Assembly: GCF_936928535.1 (NCBI RefSeq)
Contig: NZ_CAKZHY010000144.1
Coordinates: forward strand, 1-44,531
Origin: an uncultured Bradyrhizobium sp.
Lineage (GTDB): Bacteria > Pseudomonadota > Alphaproteobacteria > Rhizobiales > Xanthobacteraceae
Reading direction: 5' to 3'
Length of the DNA: 44,531 nucleotides
Shown in pieces: positions 42,601-44,531 of the stretch; positions within the stretch are counted from its first letter, which is position 1; every line of letters begins with the position of its first letter. The notes below the pieces were generated by a model. It saw nothing but the letters and a program-made list of their open reading frames with translations. It did no database searches and was not told where the DNA came from. The translations under genes were made by a program, and so were the position numbers.

Positions 42601-42894
42601 ATGAAGACCACGCTTTCGCTTTTGTTCGCCGCAGCGCTCTCGCTGACGTCGATGCCCGCCCACGCCGTCAAGTGGGATCTGTCGACCATGACCTGCAAGC
42701 AGTTCCTCGAGAGCGGCGAGGACAACATCGCGGTCGTGCTGACCTGGATGGACGGCTGGTACAAGGGCGACGAGGACAACGCGATCATCGACACCGAGGT
42801 GTTCATCGAGAACGCCAAGAAGTTCGGTGCCTATTGCGGAAAGAATCCGACCGTCAGCGTCGTTACCGCGGCCGACGAAATCCTCGGCAAGTAG
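42601..42894 (+). CDS. HdeA/HdeB-family acid-stress-type periplasmic protein
   Basis: The 97-residue protein has a signal peptide (MKTTLSLLFAAALSLTSMPAHA|VKW, about 22 residues). The HdeA/HdeB core is WDLSTMTCKQFLESGEDNIAVVLTWMDGWYKGDED...IENAKKFGAYCGKNPTVSVVTAADEI, with the conserved cysteine pair (MTCKQF and AYCGKN). HdeA proteins are periplasmic acid chaperones; Bradyrhizobium members are widespread but mostly untested. GGAG 7 nt before the ATG fixes the start at 42601. A strong terminator follows. Confidence 0.92.
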   Translation: MKTTLSLLFAAALSLTSMPAHAVKWDLSTMTCKQFLESGEDNIAVVLTWMDGWYKGDEDNAIIDTEVFIENAKKFGAYCGKNPTVSVVTAADEILGK

Positions 42895-42909
42895 TTCTCG
42901 AAGCGAATC

Positions 42910-42941
42910 GACCGAGGCGTGATTGCGATCACGCCTCGGTC
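42910..42941 (+). terminator. Hairpin terminator after the HdeA-like gene
   Basis: GACCGAGGCGTGAT and ATCACGCCTCGGTC form a perfect 14-bp stem with a TGCG loop, followed by TCTCGCTTCC. It is 16 bp after the stop at 42894. Confidence 0.85.
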
Positions 42942-42965
42942 TCTCGCTTCCACATTATTGTCATC

Positions 42966-43001
42966 GAGAGCCGCGCTGCGCTTGGCGCTCACGCGGCTCT
43001 C
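42966..43001 (-). terminator. Hairpin terminator for the convergent thioesterase gene
   Basis: GAGAGCCGCG and CGCGGCTCTC pair around an inner GC-rich loop (CTGCGCTTGGCGCTCA). It lies 17 bp after the 43019 stop on the minus strand. Confidence 0.7.
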
Positions 43002-43018
43002 TTCGTTTCGGATGATGC

Positions 43019-43483
43019 TCAGCCCGGCAGCATCGCGAACGCGCTCGACACCATCGCGACCTGCTTGTTGTCGGTGGCGGAGAGCAGGGTGACGCGGCCG
43101 AAGCTCATGGTGCGTCCGAGCCGCACTACGCGCGCATCTGCCAGCACGTCCGACGAGACGACCGCGCGCATGAAATGCGTGGTCTGGTCCACCGTCGTCA
43201 TCGGACGATAGCCCCTGTTAGCGGCGAGATTCGCGATCACCATCGCGGTGTCGGCCAGCGCCATCAAGGCCTGGCCGCAGACGACGCCGCCGTTGCGGCA
43301 CAGCCTCTCCGAGAACGGCATGCGGAGCAGCGCGCCGGGCTGCCAGTCCGGCGCATCGGCTGGCGGCGTGAATTCGATGCGCTCGACGGAGAGGTTGAGA
43401 TCCTGGACCCAGGGCGCAAAGACCTCGCCGAGGATGCGCCTGGCTTCAGTGATGCCGAACTCGGCTTCTGGCTGTGATGGCAT
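43019..43483 (-). CDS. PaaI-type hotdog thioesterase
   Basis: The 154-residue hotdog-fold protein has MPFSERLCRNGGVVCGQALMALADTAMVIANLAANRGYRPMTTVDQTTHFMRAVVSSDVLADARVVRLGRTMSFGRVTLLSATDNKQVAMVSSAFAML. The GG.V.G.ALMALAD helix is the PaaI/acyl-CoA thioesterase signature and the Asp is the catalytic acid/base position. It hydrolyses an acyl-CoA thioester of unknown type. AGGAGGGA before the ATG at 43483 fixes the start. Confidence 0.88.
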   Translation of the reverse strand: MPSQPEAEFGITEARRILGEVFAPWVQDLNLSVERIEFTPPADAPDWQPGALLRMPFSERLCRNGGVVCGQALMALADTAMVIANLAANRGYRPMTTVDQTTHFMRAVVSSDVLADARVVRLGRTMSFGRVTLLSATDNKQVAMVSSAFAMLPG

Positions 43484-43618
43484 TGCGGTCGTTCCCTCCT
43501 GTGTTGCCGGATGTTTCGCCCACTCTGCCCGCTTGGGTGCGGTAAAGTCACTGCGGCGCTCGGCTTGAAAATGCCTGACTTCGCCCGATATGATGCCATG
43601 CTTGGGAGCGGGTGGACG

Positions 43619-43750
43619 ATGTTGCGTCGATGTGTCCTGATATTCTGCCTGACCGCGCTCGGTCTGGCGCTGAACGGCTGCACCAAGTGCGGTCCGATTT
43701 GGGACGACTGGCTCCATGGGCCGAAATCGTGCAGATCGGATCGGCTCTAG
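43619..43750 (+). CDS. Very small lipoprotein
   Basis: The 43-residue protein MLRRCVLIFCLTALGLALNGC|TKCGPIWDDWLHGPKSCRSDRL has a lipoprotein signal with lipobox LNGC (Cys21) and a mature part of 23 residues with two more cysteines (CGPIWDD and KSCRSD). GGGAGCGGGTGG precedes the ATG. It is a tiny outer-membrane-type lipoprotein of unknown function, similar by recall to short Bradyrhizobium proteins. The longer upstream frame is not supported. Confidence 0.7.
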   Translation: MLRRCVLIFCLTALGLALNGCTKCGPIWDDWLHGPKSCRSDRL

Positions 43751-43830
43751 CGGGTTGAAGCGGCGCTTGGCGCTGCCAGGACGGCAGGGTGTGGTATCCG
43801 CCCCCTCCATCCATGATCAAGGAGTGAGTG

Positions 43831-44130
43831 ATGAAGCTTTTCCGTATGGCGGCGGTGCTGGCGCTGGTGGCTGGACCGGCCTTCGCACAGGAGTCGCCCC
43901 ATATCAACCTGATGGCCGATGGCCCCTCCAAGACAGACGACGAGAAGGCTGCGGATGCCGCGCGCGACAAGGCCTACAAGGAAACGTTGAAGAAGATTCC
44001 GGATGCCAAGGCGGCCAACGATCCCTGGGGCGGAATGCGCGCCGACCCGCCGAAGCAGCCGGCACCGAAGAAGACCTCGGCCGCGACCAGCACGCCGAAG
44101 AAGCCCAAGGCGGGTACGGCCGCCAATTGA
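43831..44130 (+). CDS. Small secreted protein with KAYK..L..IP...DPW.G.R motif (copy 2)
   Basis: The 99-residue protein has a signal peptide (MKLFRMAAVLALVAGPAFA|QES, about 19 residues), the core RDKAYKETLKKIPDAKAANDPWGGMR (about 50-75) and a Lys/Pro/Ala-rich tail (PPKQPAPKKTSAATSTPKKPKAG). It is paralogous to the 39855-40088 product. AAGGAG lies 6 nt before the ATG. Function is unknown. Confidence 0.8.
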   Translation: MKLFRMAAVLALVAGPAFAQESPHINLMADGPSKTDDEKAADAARDKAYKETLKKIPDAKAANDPWGGMRADPPKQPAPKKTSAATSTPKKPKAGTAAN

Positions 44131-44228
44131 CCGCGGCGCCGGCGGCGAGCTGATGCGTCCGGCGGGACTCCCATTCGCCGGAGCCGGATCCTACATTCCT
44201 TTGCAGTGTTGCGTTGAGGAGGCAGGAT

Positions 44229-44483
44229 ATGGCGGATCGCCCGCGGGACCTCGCCGAGCGGATGGCGCGGCGGCGCAAACCCGCCGCTGGATCGGGCGGC
44301 CCGGCCGGTGACGGCTATCTGCGCGAGAGCTTCACCCTGCCGCGCGCCGCGGCACGGGCAAGGGCGCAGGCCTTTTTCACGCGCTATCCGAAGGCTGGCT
44401 ACATGAGCGAAGTCGAGACCTGGCGCGAATTGCCCGGCGGCGACATCGAATTCACCATGCGGCGGTTGCCCAGCGCGGACTAG
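44229..44483 (+). CDS. Small hypothetical protein
   Basis: The 84-residue basic soluble protein MADRPRDLAERMARRRKPAAG... has a conserved-looking C-terminal half (YLRESFTLPRAAARARAQAFFTRYPKAGYMSEVETWRELPGGDIEFTMRRLPSAD). GAGGAGG lies 6 nt before the ATG. I do not recognise a family. The tail to 44531 shows nothing further. Confidence 0.7.
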   Translation: MADRPRDLAERMARRRKPAAGSGGPAGDGYLRESFTLPRAAARARAQAFFTRYPKAGYMSEVETWRELPGGDIEFTMRRLPSAD

Positions 44484-44531
44484 TCGGGCGTTTCCTTAGT
44501 TCGAATCATATCAGGCAGCCTCGGCGAGCTT

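Overview
The window looks like chromosomal DNA of a Bradyrhizobium-type alphaproteobacterium (Hyphomicrobiales). The evidence is high GC, CtrA/CckA-type control next to flagellar genes, a ROSE-type RNA thermometer before a small heat-shock gene, several dispersed palindromes of the kind scattered through Bradyrhizobium genomes, and many small secreted proteins of Bradyrhizobium type. I see no tRNA, rRNA, insertion sequence, prophage or CRISPR array. The species assignment is inference from recall, not from a database search.

Layout. 1-7.0 kb: flagellar export and rod genes (fliO leftward; flgB, flgC, fliE, fliQ, fliR, flhB rightward) followed by the cell-cycle hybrid kinase cckA. A CtrA-like box lies before flgB. 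7.3-8.3 kb: a Tim44-domain protein. 8.5-13.4 kb: an amidase resembling the N-terminal half of allophanate hydrolase, convergent with a leftward set made of an SsuABC/TauABC-like transporter and a Crp/Fnr regulator. 13.7-18.3 kb: glutathione transferase, an ICMT-like membrane methyltransferase, small proteins and class I fumarase.

18.4-22.4 kb: a probable TetR regulon. The regulator is divergent from a carotenoid oxygenase; a MAPEG protein and two membrane proteins follow. Four copies of one operator (AATCTTTAC-N3-GTNAANATT type) mark the promoters. 22.4-23.8 kb: a Lys/Ala-rich histone-H1-like ORF whose conserved continuation is in the -1 frame, and next to it a bacterial SET-domain methyltransferase. 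24.0-27.7 kb: an XRE/MmyB-like regulator and a two-gene membrane operon carry the same 17-bp operator (ATTACCTYGCGGGTAAT). Between them lie hsp20, with an RpoH-like promoter and ROSE leader, and two small or coiled-coil proteins.

27.8-30.2 kb: a FrnE-like DsbA oxidoreductase, a FemAB/GNAT-like acyltransferase and a membrane protein. 29.7-38.8 kb: a divergent persulfide/sulfide-stress locus. A BigR/SqrR-type ArsR sensor has two cysteines 66 residues apart. Leftward are sulfide:quinone reductase, TrxC, a DUF2892 membrane protein, CcoG and a membrane protein. Rightward are an RND efflux pump and an AhpD-like protein. 38.9-44.5 kb: small secreted proteins (two are paralogues with a KAYK..L..IP...DPW.G.R core), a PQQ-dependent dehydrogenase, a PilZ protein, an HdeA-like protein, a PaaI-type thioesterase and small hypotheticals.
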